64,000 bases of DNA, taken from Pyricularia pennisetigena. Its lineage: Eukaryota > Ascomycota > Sordariomycetes > Magnaporthales > Pyriculariaceae. Of the stretch, positions 48,121-60,689 are shown one piece after another; the stretch's first letter is position 1; each line of letters begins with the position of its first letter. Both the position numbers and the translations under genes were made by a program. The DNA lies in the NCBI RefSeq assembly GCF_004337985.1, contig NC_043742.1, forward strand, positions 7,192,641-7,256,640, written 5' to 3'. The notes beneath the pieces are model-generated. The model made no database searches. It worked only from the letters and a program-made list of their open reading frames with translations, and was not told the origin of the DNA.

Positions 48121-49656
48121 TTAATTATTTGACCTTTTATTTATATAACGATTGGCCTTTGCTTGCAAACAAATTTCACATTGAAATTGTTTATATTCCA
48201 ATATAACGTTTTTGTTTATTTGGATATTTTGTGCTTTTAAGACCGCTAACAACGGTACTAGCCCTATATGGGCTAATTTTAAATGCCATTTATATATTAT
48301 ATTATTTTTAATATTAGAATTGCTAATATTAAAAATATTGTTATCCGAGTTTTGTTTAAAAACTTGGGCCGGAATATAGTATAATCCATTGGATTTATAA
48401 CCTTTTGTAAGCAATTTATTCTGTTTGAATAAAAAGACTTCATTGTTTTGAAAGGTAGTGGTTACATTTTGGAAACAAGATACACTTAATATATTTATTC
48501 CCAATTCGGGTATAAAGTGAACATTTTTAATGACAATTTTTATATGTGAATCTTTGAATTCCAAATATAAATCACCGATTCCGGTTATTTTCAATTTATT
48601 TGCATTACCCCAATTTGCATATTTGTTTGTAGGCTTATAATTTAATAAATAACCTTTATTACAAACTATGTTTATTGTTGCAGCGCTATCTATCACAAAT
48701 TTGTGCATTCCCTTCAAATTATTCAAATAATCTGGGATATTGTCAGCTCCTGCAATTAATATATTATTTAATATATTATTGGGGGTATCTGGGCTTACTT
48801 CTTCAATTGTATCCCAATTTCGTTCGTCAAAAGTCGAATCGTTATTTGATAAATCGATTAAAGTATTAATCGAAGCATTTTCGTCGGGATTTTTGTTTTT
48901 ATCGTTATTTTTCAAACGATTTTTCTTTGTTAAACCGTCCCATGACTTTGGTGCTGTATTTGGTTTCAGGTACCAGCATTTATCAATAGAGTAACCTGTT
49001 AATTTGCAAAATTTGCAAAATTTGCCTTTATTTTTGGCTTTTTCGATTCGATTTTTGAATGAATTTTTTTTATTTCCAAATTTATTGGTAAATAAAATCT
49101 TATTATCATTTTTACCTCTGGATTCGTCAATTAAATGTGCAAATAACGAATCCGTATTGTATGACTTTGGATCATTTCTTAATGCCTGACTAACATTAGA
49201 AATAAAGCCTTCATATAAATTATCTAATGAATTTAATACCCATAATATAATTATTTGTTCAGTGATAATTATATTTTTAGATTTTAAATTATCGGATAAT
49301 TCCTTTATTTTATTAAAATATTTTTCGATATCCTTAAATTTTTGTGGAATTGTATTAAAAAACTCCCTAGCGATTAAAAAATCGGTAATAAATCCTTTCG
49401 GATTATATAGGTTTTCTAATTTTAACCAAGCTTCTTTTGTGGTATTTTCGTTCCTTATTTGCAATAAAGGACCGTTTTTACATAAAAGTGTCAATAAAGC
49501 TAACGCTTTATTATCATTTTCACCGATTTTAATAATATTGTAAATATAACTTTTTTCGGTGAAAATGGCTTTGGTTTTGAGGGACCAGATACCATAATTC
49601 TCTGTACCCTTCAGTTTTGGGATAAAAATCTTGTCTCCAAAACCCGACATTTTCAA
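48121..49656 (-). pseudogene. gag: Copia-1 gag, protease and GAG-pre-integrase
   Basis: A 511-codon open segment starting MKMSGFGDKIFIPKLKG. The gag (UBN2-like) region is residues 1-200. A zinc knuckle, CKFC-x9-C (48976-49017), has Tyr in place of the usual His because CAC became TAC at 48991-48993. The protease motif reads IDSAAT (48676-48690), where DSGAT is typical. The GAG-pre-integrase domain near the C-terminus has WHLKLAH and CEICLQAKA. The segment ends at TAA (48121-48123), probably a mutated CAA, with the frame continuing into integrase. It lies directly downstream of the primer site with a leader of about 260 nt. Confidence 0.88.
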
Positions 49657-49916
49657 TATAAATAAAGTTTATTTACTTGAAAATGTTATTTTAATGAGTA
49701 TAAACTTTCTATATTCAAAGGAATATTATATAAATAATATACCCGTTATATAATATATTCTCTCAAAAGTAGAAAATATATCTCTTTTTATTTAGGCCTA
49801 AAATTAAAATTTAACAATAAATAGGTAAATAAAAAGGTTTTTTGTGTTAAAACAAAGGTTGGATAGAAAGTATATGTAAAAAGGTGGAAAAAAATGGCCT
49901 TTTTAACAAGCGAGCA

Positions 49917-49931
49917 CCCGGGCTCATAACC
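49917..49931 (-). promoter_or_regulatory. Copia-1 primer binding site (half tRNA-iMet type)
   Basis: The plus strand reads CCCGGGCTCATAACC and then TGTAAAAAGG, the LTR end. The first part equals the anticodon arm of initiator tRNA-Met with its CAU anticodon. A tRNA cleaved in the anticodon loop and extended into the LTR would give exactly this strand, as in Drosophila copia and yeast Ty5. Confidence 0.88.
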
Positions 49932-50840
49932 TGTAAAAAGGGAAGGTTATGTGATGAATTGTGAAATGAATATATCTGTATAAGGTAAATATATATAAGG
50001 GGAAAAAGGTCACTTTTATAAATAAAATAAATAGAGGTAAAAACTGTATTAATGGTTAAATAAATCGAAAGATCAATAAATAGATAAATCGATAAATAAT
50101 ATGGATAAATGGATCGACAAATTATAAAACTTCCTCTAATTTTAAGGCGGGAAACTTTTCCCTATTTATCTGCAAAAGTATTGCATGTGGTAATCCATAT
50201 ATTACAAATCCACGTATTAAGGTTTGCATTTTATTTTCCCAATTAGGATAAAATAAAACAACGCTTTAGCGTTCACTTATTTATATATGTGGCTATTTTG
50301 AACGTCTTATATTTGAAACGTTGTATGACGCAATTTTCAAAACTTTACCTGTATTTATGTTATGCGTTTTATTTTTACCAAAATAGGTTTGCCTGTGGAT
50401 CGTATGATCTGCACATGATTTGCAAATGATCTGCGTTCATTTCTTTTGCCCAAATAGGTCAAAAGTATACATGCATGAATTGTGTGCAATTGTATTGCAT
50501 TATTTAACTAATACACGTTATACATTGCATAAAGGTTATGCAGTATTGTGCATAATAATTATGCATTATTATGTATAATAATTATGCATTATTGTGCATA
50601 ACAATTATACATTGTTGTGCATATTAATTATGCATTATTGTGCATAATAATTATACATCATTGTGCATAATTATGCATCGTAGTATTTACTACGTGCTTA
50701 AACTTATAATATAAGTTTATTATGCATTGCATAATATTTATGCATAGTTGTGCATAATTATGCATCGTAGTATATATTACGTATTTAAGCTTATAATATA
50801 AGCTTATTAGTCTTTTATGCATTGCATAATAATTATGCAT
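49932..50840 (-). repeat. Copia-1 5' LTR, incomplete at the gap
   Basis: 909 bp starting TGTAAAAAGGGAAGG. The last roughly 130 bp expected from the LTR at 52568-53600 are missing because of the N at 50841. Confidence 0.85.
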
Positions 50841-50841
50841 N
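50841..50841. other. Single N: assembly gap or scaffold join
   Basis: The only ambiguous base in the window. The sequence after it restarts inside Copia-1 gag at the position equal to 48206 (offset 2636), while the sequence before it is in mid-LTR. Any reading frame running across it is chimeric. Confidence 0.95.
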
Positions 50842-53600
50842 ACGTTTTTGTTTATTTGGATATTTTGTGCTTTTAAGACCGCTAACAACGGTACTAGCCC
50901 TATATGGGCTAATTTTAAATGCCATTTATATATTATATTATTTTTAATATTAGAATTGCTAATATTAAAAATATTGTTATCCGAGTTTTGTTTAAAAACT
51001 TGGGCCGGAATATAGTATAATCCATTGGATTTATAACCTTTTGTAAGCAATTTATTCTGTTTGAATAAAAAGACTTCATTGTTTTGAAAGGTAGTGGTTA
51101 CATTTTGGAAACAAGATACACTTAATATATTTATTCCCAATTCGGGTATAAAGTGAACATTTTTAATGACAATTTTTATATGTGAATCTTTGAATTCCAA
51201 ATATAAATCACCGATTCCGGTTATTTTCAATTTATTTGCATTACCCCAATTTGCATATTTGTTTGTAGGCTTATAATTTAATAAATAACCTTTATTACAA
51301 ACTATGTTTATTGTTGCAGCGCTATCTATCACAAATTTGTGCATTCCCTTCAAATTATTCAAATAATCTGGGATATTGTCAGCTCCTGCAATTAATATAT
51401 TATTTAATATATTATTGGGGGTATCTGGGCTTACTTCTTCAATTGTATCCCAATTTCGTTCGTCAAAAGTCGAATCGTTATTTGATAAATCGATTAAAGT
51501 ATTAATCGAAGCATTTTCGTCGGGATTTTTGTTTTTATCGTTATTTTTCAAACGATTTTTCTTTGTTAAACCGTCCCATGACTTTGGTGCTGTATTTGGT
51601 TTCAGGTACCAGCATTTATCAATAGAGTAACCTGTTAATTTGCAAAATTTGCAAAATTTGCCTTTATTTTTGGCTTTTTCGATTCGATTTTTGAATGAAT
51701 TTTTTTTATTTCCAAATTTATTGGTAAATAAAATCTTATTATCATTTTTACCTCTGGATTCGTCAATTAAATGTGCAAATAACGAATCCGTATTGTATGA
51801 CTTTGGATCATTTCTTAATGCCTGACTAACATTAGAAATAAAGCCTTCATATAAATTATCTAATGAATTTAATACCCATAATATAATTATTTGTTCAGTG
51901 ATAATTATATTTTTAGATTTTAAATTATCGGATAATTCCTTTATTTTATTAAAATATTTTTCGATATCCTTAAATTTTTGTGGAATTGTATTAAAAAACT
52001 CCCTAGCGATTAAAAAATCGGTAATAAATCCTTTCGGATTATATAGGTTTTCTAATTTTAACCAAGCTTCTTTTGTGGTATTTTCGTTCCTTATTTGCAA
52101 TAAAGGACCGTTTTTACATAAAAGTGTCAATAAAGCTAACGCTTTATTATCATTTTCACCGATTTTAATAATATTGTAAATATAACTTTTTTCGGTGAAA
52201 ATGGCTTTGGTTTTGAGGGACCAGATACCATAATTCTCTGTACCCTTCAGTTTTGGGATAAAAATCTTGTCTCCAAAACCCGACATTTTCAATATAAATA
52301 AAGTTTATTTACTTGAAAATGTTATTTTAATGAGTATAAACTTTCTATATTCAAAGGAATATTATATAAATAATATACCCGTTATATAATATATTCTCTC
52401 AAAAGTAGAAAATATATCTCTTTTTATTTAGGCCTAAAATTAAAATTTAACAATAAATAGGTAAATAAAAAGGTTTTTTGTGTTAAAACAAAGGTTGGAT
52501 AGAAAGTATATGTAAAAAGGTGGAAAAAAATGGCCTTTTTAACAAGCGAGCACCCGGGCTCATAACCTGTAAAAAGGGAAGGTTATGTGATGAATTGTGA
52601 AATGAATATATCTGTATAAGGTAAATATATATAAGGGGAAAAAGGTCACTTTTATAAATAAAATAAATAGAGGTAAAAACTGTATTAATGGTTAAATAAA
52701 TCGAAAGATCAATAAATAGATAAATCGATAAATAATATGGATAAATGGATCGACAAATTATAAAACTTCCTCTAATTTTAAGGCGGGAAACTTTTCCCTA
52801 TTTATCTGCAAAAGTATTGCATGTGGTAATCCATATATTACAAATCCACGTATTAAGGTTTGCATTTTATTTTCCCAATTAGGATAAAATAAAACAACGC
52901 TTTAGCGTTCACTTATTTATATATGTGGCTATTTTGAACGTCTTATATTTGAAACGTTGTATGACGCAATCTTCAAAACCTTACCTGTATTTATGTCATG
53001 CGTTTTATTTTTACCAAAATAGGTTTGCCTGTGGATCGTATGATCTGCACATGATCTGCAAATGATCTGCGTTCATTTCTTTTGCCCAAATAGGTCAAAA
53101 GTATACATGCATGAATTGTGTGCAATTGTATTGCATTATTTAACTAATACACGTTATACATTGCATAAAGGTTATGCAGTATTGTGCATAATAATTATGC
53201 ATTATTATGTATAATAATTATGCATCATTGTGCATAACAATTATACATTGTTGTGCATATTAATTATGCATTATTGTGCATAATAATTATACATTGTTGT
53301 GCATATTAATTATGCATTATTGTGCATAATAATTATACATCATTGTGCATAATTATGCATCGTAGTATTTACTACGTGCTTAAACTTATAATATATGTTT
53401 ATTATTCTTTTATGCATTGCATAATATTTATGCATAGTTGTGCATAATTATGCATCGTAGTATATATTACGTATTTAAGCTTATAATATAAGCTTATTAG
53501 TCTTTTATGCATTGCATAATAATTATGCATCATTGTGCATAATTATGTATCGTAGTATATATTACGTGCTTAAACTTATAATATAAGCTTATTATTCTCA
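50842..53600 (-). mobile_element. Second partial Copia-1 copy (gag and 5' LTR)
   Basis: 50842-52567 repeats 48206-49931 with no difference that I noticed, giving the same gag/protease (start at 52292) and primer site. The LTR at 52568-53600 is complete (1033 bp) and differs from 49932-50840 by several C/T changes near 52970-53060 and by two extra 23-bp TGCATAATTAT-type units. The flank ACAAT (53601-53605) matches, as complement, the flank at 24292-24296. Confidence 0.85.
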
Positions 53601-56600
53601 TAACAATAAGGATCGTAAAACGTGGGGACGTTTAAATACCGCTAAACATTCGATTTGTTTGGAAGTTAAAAAGTGCGATATTTTTGTTCGAAATAACGTT
53701 ATTTCGAATTACGCCTATATAATAGGTGAATATAGCACCGCTTTTAGCATAATTTGACAAAGGGTTACAAAAGGCTACGCAGCCCCGTTGGAAATATAAT
53801 TAAATAATATAAACCCTAAAAAAGATTATAAAATTTACACCGATTCGGAACCGGAAAAAAATACGGTAACGGAAAAGCTAAATCCCGAACAAAATACGGC
53901 AATAGCCGTAAATTTACCTGTAACGTAAAAATTTAGCGGTAAAAACCTTGAAAATCCATATAAAATTGGGCCCCGTAAACCCGGTATACCGTTGAATAAC
54001 CCTTTTATACAACCTAATATAAAAGGGATTATTTCCGAAAAAAGGGGGTTTCCTATATAAGAAATCCGTTGTTAAAACCTTTTTTATTATCGGATTTAAA
54101 GCAAGCCTTTATAAAGTACCTCCCTTTAGGCCTAAAACGAACTATGGACGGTTAATTGACCCCTAAAGGAAACGGAATTACAGGTAATTGTAACGAAATC
54201 CAGGCCCAAAAAACCCTAATATAGCACGAACGTTTGAGTTATATAGGGTTATTATTGCTAAAAAAAACCGCTAAAATTATAAAAGGTTTACCTAATTTCG
54301 ACAAAATTAGGGCAATTACCTGTATTGCTTATAGTAAAACCATTTTTATTAGGCGTACAAATAAGGTCACATTCCTTACACCCCCAAATATTTTCGATTT
54401 TATAAAAGGTGATACAAAAACCCTTAAACCTAATTTTTACAACAGAAAATCCGTATTCCTGTTATTAATGGACCGAAAATCACGTTTTCGGTGGTTTATC
54501 CCACTAAGAAATAAAACCGGATTTACGGTTTTAATGGCTATTAAAATCTTTTTTAGGGTTTTAAAGGTTACGTACGGGCGTTACCCCCTAAATTTTCACT
54601 TCGATGGGGGGTACGGGGTTAATATAAACTTTTAAAATTGGTTTATAAATAAAGGTGTTAATTTTAGCATTTCGAATCCCTATAACCACGGCCAAAACAG
54701 ATTAACGGAACGGTCCGTTAGGGTTATTTTGAATAAATTTCGGTTTACCATAAAAATAGCGGGTTTACCATTATATTTATAATATTATTTACTACCTACC
54801 GTGGTTAATTTAATTAACCGTACAGCGGTAGTTAATAGGGATTTAACATTTTACGAAAAATTTTATTCCATTTCCAATTTAAATTACCGTATAAACCCAG
54901 TTTAGGGCATTTTCGGGTTATTGGTATTTTATGCTAAGCTATTATACCGTTGGAAAAACGCCAATAATTTAATAAATTGGTTCCCCGCACCGAAACGGTG
55001 AAACTTTTAGCCCATTTATCAAATTTTACAGCGTTGGTTTACGTACCCGCTAAACGGGCCGTATATGAAACCTTTACCGTAAAAATTATAAAGGGTATAA
55101 CCGTTGAAAATTTGGTTATTTCAGGGGAAACGCTACAGATTTTAGAGGGGAAAAATGCAGATTTAAAAGGGGATTCTAATTTTGAGTTTAAAAACGAAAT
55201 TAACAGCGTTCCAGCGGATAATTATCCCCTAAAAAAAACCCTGAAAATGCAGTGCATTTACCACCGGTTACAAAGCATTTAAACCCTGAAAATACAGTGC
55301 CCGCCAGGCCTGTACAACCTACCGTTCGCCCCCCAGAGCTTATAACGGTAACGGTACCTAATCCAGTACCTAAAACAACGGACGTTCCGGTGTTTTTAAC
55401 ACCTAAAATATAAAATATAAAATTAAACTCGCAGTTCGAAAACCCAAATTTAATGGAGATAAATTACGTGCATCATTTTTGTTTTTAAGCCAAAAAAAAA
55501 TAAAGAAAAAACCAAATAAAAACGGTAAACCAAATATTTACCAACAGGCCGTAAATAGCCTTAAAAATGCTAAATGGTTAGCTGTTTGAACGTTTAAATT
55601 CGACCAAATCGTTACTGCAAAAACCTTCCGTTTTATCCCAAAATTAAAATACCTACAGGCCGTAAATTTATTTTTACCCGGCCGGTATTTAAATTAAAAA
55701 AGGATGAAAATAATAAACCTATAAAATATAAAATTAAATTTGTTATTAGGGGTTTTTTACAGGTCGAAGGCCTAAATTATATCGAAATTTTTGCTAACAC
55801 TAATATACCACCTATTTGGCGTATATTATTAATTATTCGTAATGCATAAAATTGGGAAATAAAACAAATCGATTTTATCGGTGCGTTTTTAAATAATGAC
55901 CTTACCGACCTAAATATCTATTTGCAAATTTTGAACGGTTTTAACGAATGGGCAAAAAATTGTAACCCTACCACCGCTAAAATTTTAATGGAAATGGGTT
56001 ATAACCCGAAAAAATTGCAGGTTATATAGTTGGAAAAAACGTTATATGGTTTGAAATAAGGTCCAAAAAAATGGTAAAACAAAGTTTAAACTTTATTTTT
56101 TAAAAAAGGTTTTAAACCATTAATCTCTAATCCCGTTGTTTTTTATAACGTTAAATCCAAACATTTTATCGTTACCTTTATAAACGACTACCTGCTAATA
56201 AATCCTAAATTGCAATATATTTAGGATTTAGAAACCCGTTCTAATAAGGTATATGCGCTGGAAAACAGGGGCCCTGCAGCCTATTTTTTAGGCGTTTAAA
56301 TTAAAAAGGATTAGCCTGAACACCTATTTTGGCTCCATTAAAATTAATATATAAAGGAAATATTAATAACGTTCGGATTAACTAATTGCAAACCTATATT
56401 TATTCCTTTATAACCGGATATATTAAAATATAACGGGGGTAAACCCGTAAATACGCTGGAAATTAAATGATTATAGCGTATTATCGGCACCCTTATATAT
56501 TTAATGCTATTAACGCGCCCGGATATCGGTTTTACGGTTTAATAGTTTTCACTTTTTTTAACAAAAACCACTATAATCCGTTTAACAGCAGTTAAAAATT

Positions 56601-57730
56601 TATTACGTTATTTAACGGTTATTAAATCCTTATTTATTTTTTAAAGAAATAAAGTATTTAAAGCCGAATTACCACCCAATTTATCAATAGGGGGTTTTAA
56701 AGGTTTAAAATTATTAAGTTTTAATAATAGCGATTTTAACGGGGCTGAGGAAAATTCAAAATCCATTTACGGATATTTGTATACCCTATTTGGGGGCTTT
56801 ATAACGTGGAGTTGCAAAAACCTAGTATTATAGCTTTAAATATTCCAAAAACCGAAACCGATGCTTTAACGGAAATTTTGCGTGAAATACAGTAGTTTAA
56901 AAGCTTATTTATAAAAATTGGACTACCTATAAAAGGTTTTATTCCAATATTTGGAAATAATATAGGCTTTATAGTTAACGCATTTAATCCTACGTACCAC
57001 CAATATATTAAATATACGTTATTAAAATTTTACTACGTACGGGAATTAATTATAAAAGGATTAATAATTTTAAGATACCTGGAATCCAAACAAGTACCGG
57101 CTAATGGCTTAGCAAAACCCCTAACGTTTCCAATTTATAAAATCTTTTTAAAATTTATAAGGTTTTAACCCTTAAAAACTTAGTTTTTACCTATTGAATT
57201 TTAGGGTATTTAATTAATTGGTTAATTAATTACCCATTATATTTCCTTTATTTGCAAATATTGGATTTTTATTACCCCAATACCGGCCGTATTACCCGAA
57301 TTTACCCTGCACAGGTTAATTAATAAGCAATTTATACCGATTTTATATTAAAAGTTGAATTAAAATTGAAAAAGCTCGTGTTTTGGGCGATTTACGTATT
57401 CGGAATTCCTTATATAATATGCCTAATTTGGATTATTACCAAGGAATAGCCAAATTAGCTACCTGGTTTAATAGTTAATTCCGTGGGTTAATATTATGCA
57501 AATCGGGGGTTTAAATCCGGGGGTTGCTACAATTTTGGGGGTTTTTTCCAATTCGGGGGTTCGTCCATTTCGGGGGTTATAGGTCGGTACAAAAGGCTTA
57601 ATTATCCAGGGGGTTTATATCGGGAGTTCGAATCGGGTTGGGACACAAAGGGGATCTTTTTTTTAGGGTTTTATTTTTTTATATATTTGTTTTTTCCGAC
57701 TTTATGTAAATAGTAGCAAAAGAGAGGGGG
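53601..57730 (+). pseudogene. Copia-2 pol relic with polypurine tract
   Basis: A decayed Ty1/copia polyprotein: GAG-pre-integrase (HERLSYIGLLLLKKTAK near 54230-54280); integrase core, open 54234-54635, with LLMDRKSRFRWF and FHFDGG; a linker with a short open part at 54977-55282; RT near 55640-56330, with VIRGFLQVEGLNYIEIFA and KQIDFIGAFLN; and RNase H near 56740-56830, with SKSIYGYLYTLFGGF. Stops are mostly TAA/TAG. The tail holds two tRNA-like modules and a polypurine tract (AAAGAGAGGGGG) immediately before the LTR. The missing gag half is at 24292-25960, inverted. Confidence 0.78.
57455..57643 (+). other. Two tandem tRNA-like modules in the Copia-2 tail
   Basis: The first has a decayed B box (GGTTTAAATCC near 57509), the second an intact AGTTCGAATCGGG near 57624. 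The first is followed by an insertion of about 35 bp absent from the copy at 18990-19146. A T8 run near 57660 follows. The modules lie just upstream of the polypurine tract. Confidence 0.5.
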
Positions 57731-58283
57731 TGTTAATTATATACGTTATTTAGCATATAATGGGTCCAGTTTTATTTGTATATAATCCACAATAGATAGT
57801 GCCGAAATGGGGCTGTTGAGGTTGTTAGATTTTTTTAATATTTTGTGTATTGCAGGAATTGCGATTCAAAATCAGCGAATGGGGTTTCACCCTGTACCGG
57901 GTTTAATACCCACCCTGCACTTACGAATCAGCTACCTTATACCGGGTTAAAATTTTTACCAAATTAGCAAATTAATGCGAACCCAAAAATGGTTCGTATA
58001 AAAATAAGGGTGTTTTTTTAACAACGCATACAAAATAATTTTTCGGAAAATCGTGTGCGGCACCGGAACCCTTTACGGGGTGCGGACCCCCATTTCGATG
58101 TCGGAAAATATGTAAGGGAAATAAAGCAAAATCTCCCCCACCAATAAATTAAATTTATAAATCCAAAAATGAGTGAATTTGGTATATATAAACCCTGTAA
58201 TTACAGGTTTTTACAACGCAATTAGCATAACGCCGCACCTAGGTTAGTGCCTAACCCCCTATTAGCAACCCATATTGTTAACA
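57731..58283 (+). mobile_element. Copia-2 3' LTR
   Basis: 553 bp from TGTTAATTATATACG to ATTGTTAACA. The duplication TTATT at 58284-58288 matches the complement of 27263-27267 beside the inverted 5' LTR. Confidence 0.92.
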
Positions 58284-60368
58284 TTATTCGTTATAAAATT
58301 AAACTTTTTATTCGGGCGGTTAGTTTTAACCTTTCGTAAATTAAAGAAAATTTTATCCTTTATTTTAAAACGTTCCGCCGGTTTCCGTATTTTATTTACG
58401 TTTTTTTTGCGTTATAATATATCAATTATAAGGGCGTAAACCACGTCCGTACCGTTTTTAAAATATTGTAAAAACAAATTCGCGCGGTTTTTGGGCGTGG
58501 AACCCGGCCCTTCATTTATTTATATTACCGGGGCCGCGTTTATTTTATAATTTAATATTAATTTGTTAAAATTAATTCCCGTAATTAACGAATTTTTATC
58601 ATTTAACGTTAATTAAACGGCGGGTAAATATCCGGGCTTTTTTATTTAATCCAATATTATAAAAGTTTTTTAAAAAAAATTACATTTCCTAATTAGTACG
58701 TTCCCTACCTTTATCCGTTTTTGGGTGGTAAAATATCGATAATAATTATAAAATTCCTATTTATCGGTACAATTCCGATCAAAAACCCCTTATTTAATTT
58801 AGCCCCCGGTCCGATATAATCGCGTTAAAAAAAACCCCTAAACCACCAGCAAATAAAAACGAATTTTGCGGCGCAAATTTCGGTTATTATTAAATTTATC
58901 GCTTTTAATTGGATATATTTGGAAAATTTATTAATTATAACCATTATATAACGCGGCGTATCCGCGTCGTTATTTGGGAAATCCGTTTTAAAATCGATGG
59001 AAATTTGTTTCCAAAACCTATACGGTATTGGTAGGGGTTATAACAGTTTTTATTTGCGTCGTTTCGATAATTTTATCCTGCGGTAAATATTATAATTACG
59101 TACAAATCGTCGGATATATTTTGTTATCCCGTCCCAATAGTAATTTCGGGCCAAAATCGTAAATATATTATCTTTACCGCAATAACCGATTATTGGGGAT
59201 TCGTAAATCCGTTTTTAATTTGCCGTAATTAAGGGTTCCCAATTAGGTAATTAAAAACGGTTTTTATATAATAGCGTACCGGAAACGTTTATTAAATAAT
59301 CCATTATTTATATTATCGTTTCGGTTTCGGATAGGAATCGTTTTATATCCTGCTAAACCGTGTTATATTTATAAACGTATGAGGAATTTTTTTCCATTAT
59401 TTCGTTCCAAAATCATGTTATATAAAATTGCTAAAAAATGAATATTCCTTCCGGGACCGCCGGTAATATATTTTATAATAATATTTCAAAAATACCGATT
59501 ATAATTATACCGGGTATTGGGCGTAATATTATCGTTTTCCTTTTTTTTTTAGTTTCGTCCTGTTTATATTTTAATAACGCGTCGGGGATTATTACGTATT
59601 TCCCTAATCGGTATTTAAAAATATAATTAAATTTTGATAAAATTTTATTTCACCGCATTTATGGTTCCGATATTACCTTCGGTTTTGTAAAATATTTAAA
59701 TATTTTATAATCCGTAAAAATGGTGGAAAAAACGGATATTGCGTAATTCCGTTTCCCATATTTGCAAATAATGGACGACCGCGAGCAATCTTTTATCGTA
59801 AATAGTATAATTGCGTTAAACCATCGTTAATTTAAGGGAATAAAATATTACCGGTTTTTATAACAGGTTTTTTTTTTATAATACCCCCCCGATAATCGCG
59901 CCGGAATAATCCGTTTTTGTTTTCGTTTCCGTTTCGTTATTCCATTGGGCCAATACCGGCGCTTGCAAAAATATTCGTTTAAATATTTTAAAAACGGCGT
60001 CCTTTTTTGATATTTATTTAAACGGTATTTCTTTTTCTGTAAACCGAAATAAAAGGGCCGTTAAATTCGAATACGCTTTCATAAAATCCCAATAAAAATT
60101 AACGAATTTTAGGAAACCACGCAATTTTCGTAATTTCGTCGGGGTTTCCTATTCCCGTATCGCGCGAAATCTTTCCGGATCGGTTTCCACGTTTATATTA
60201 ACGTATGTAATAAGCCCAAAATATTTAACGGAAATAATTGCGAGCGCGTTTTTATTGAAATCCAAATTTAAACCCGCTTTTTTTAATTTTCCCAAAATAT
60301 GGTTAGTTTTCCGCCAATAATCCGTTTTAAAACCGGACGTATAGATCAAAATATTATCCAAATATATT
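58284..60368 (-). pseudogene. Gypsy RT/RNase H/integrase fragment
   Basis: It matches about 36840-38937 of the full-length Gypsy. The RT end is open at 60149-60361 and begins MDNILIYT, where LDDILIYT is usual. RNase H and integrase sequence follows to 58284. It is cut by the Copia-2 insertion at a TTATT site. Its continuation, the integrase end and chromodomain, is the inverted segment at 27263-30668. Confidence 0.8.
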
Positions 60369-60689
60369 TGCTAATTATATGCGTTATTTAGCATGTAATG
60401 GGTCCACTTTTATTTGTCTATAAACCACAATTGATAGTGCCAAAATGGGGCTGTTGGGGCTGTAAGATTTTTTATTATATTTTATATGTTGCAGGTGTTG
60501 CGATTTAAAGTGTTAGCGAATGGGGTTTCACCCTATACCGGGTTTAATACCCACCCTGCAGTTACGAGTTAGCTACCCTGTACCCGGTTGAAATTTTCAC
60601 CAATTTAGCAAATTAGTGCGAACCTAAAAATGGTTTATACGGAAATGAAGGTGTTTTTTGAAAAACGCATATAAAATAAGTTTTCGGAA
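60369..60689 (+). mobile_element. Copia-2 LTR fragment (5' part)
   Basis: 321 bp from TGCTAATTATATGCG to a TTTTCGGAA end. The rest is missing; a Copia-1 LTR starts at 60690. Confidence 0.85.

Larger units (their letters stand above)
44206..50840 (-). mobile_element. Best preserved Copia-1 element, 5' LTR cut by the assembly gap
   Basis: Minus-strand Ty1/copia element: 3' LTR 44206-45218, polypurine tract next to 45219 (complement of TACCCCCGTAA), pol, gag, primer site 49917-49931, and 5' LTR from 49932, truncated by the N at 50841. It has only a few premature stops and one frameshift, so it is the youngest Copia-1 copy here. No target duplication can be read because the right flank is uncertain. 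Confidence 0.9.

Noticed and set aside
50658..52292. A 544-residue protein running from gag into LTR sequence
   Set aside because: It crosses the N at 50841 and fuses gag to LTR palindrome repeats; it is a product of the gap.
44201..53605. A target duplication for the preserved Copia-1 element
   Set aside because: The left flank TTGCA and right flank ACAAT differ. The right end lies beyond the gap and next to an inversion breakpoint, so the true flank is unknown.
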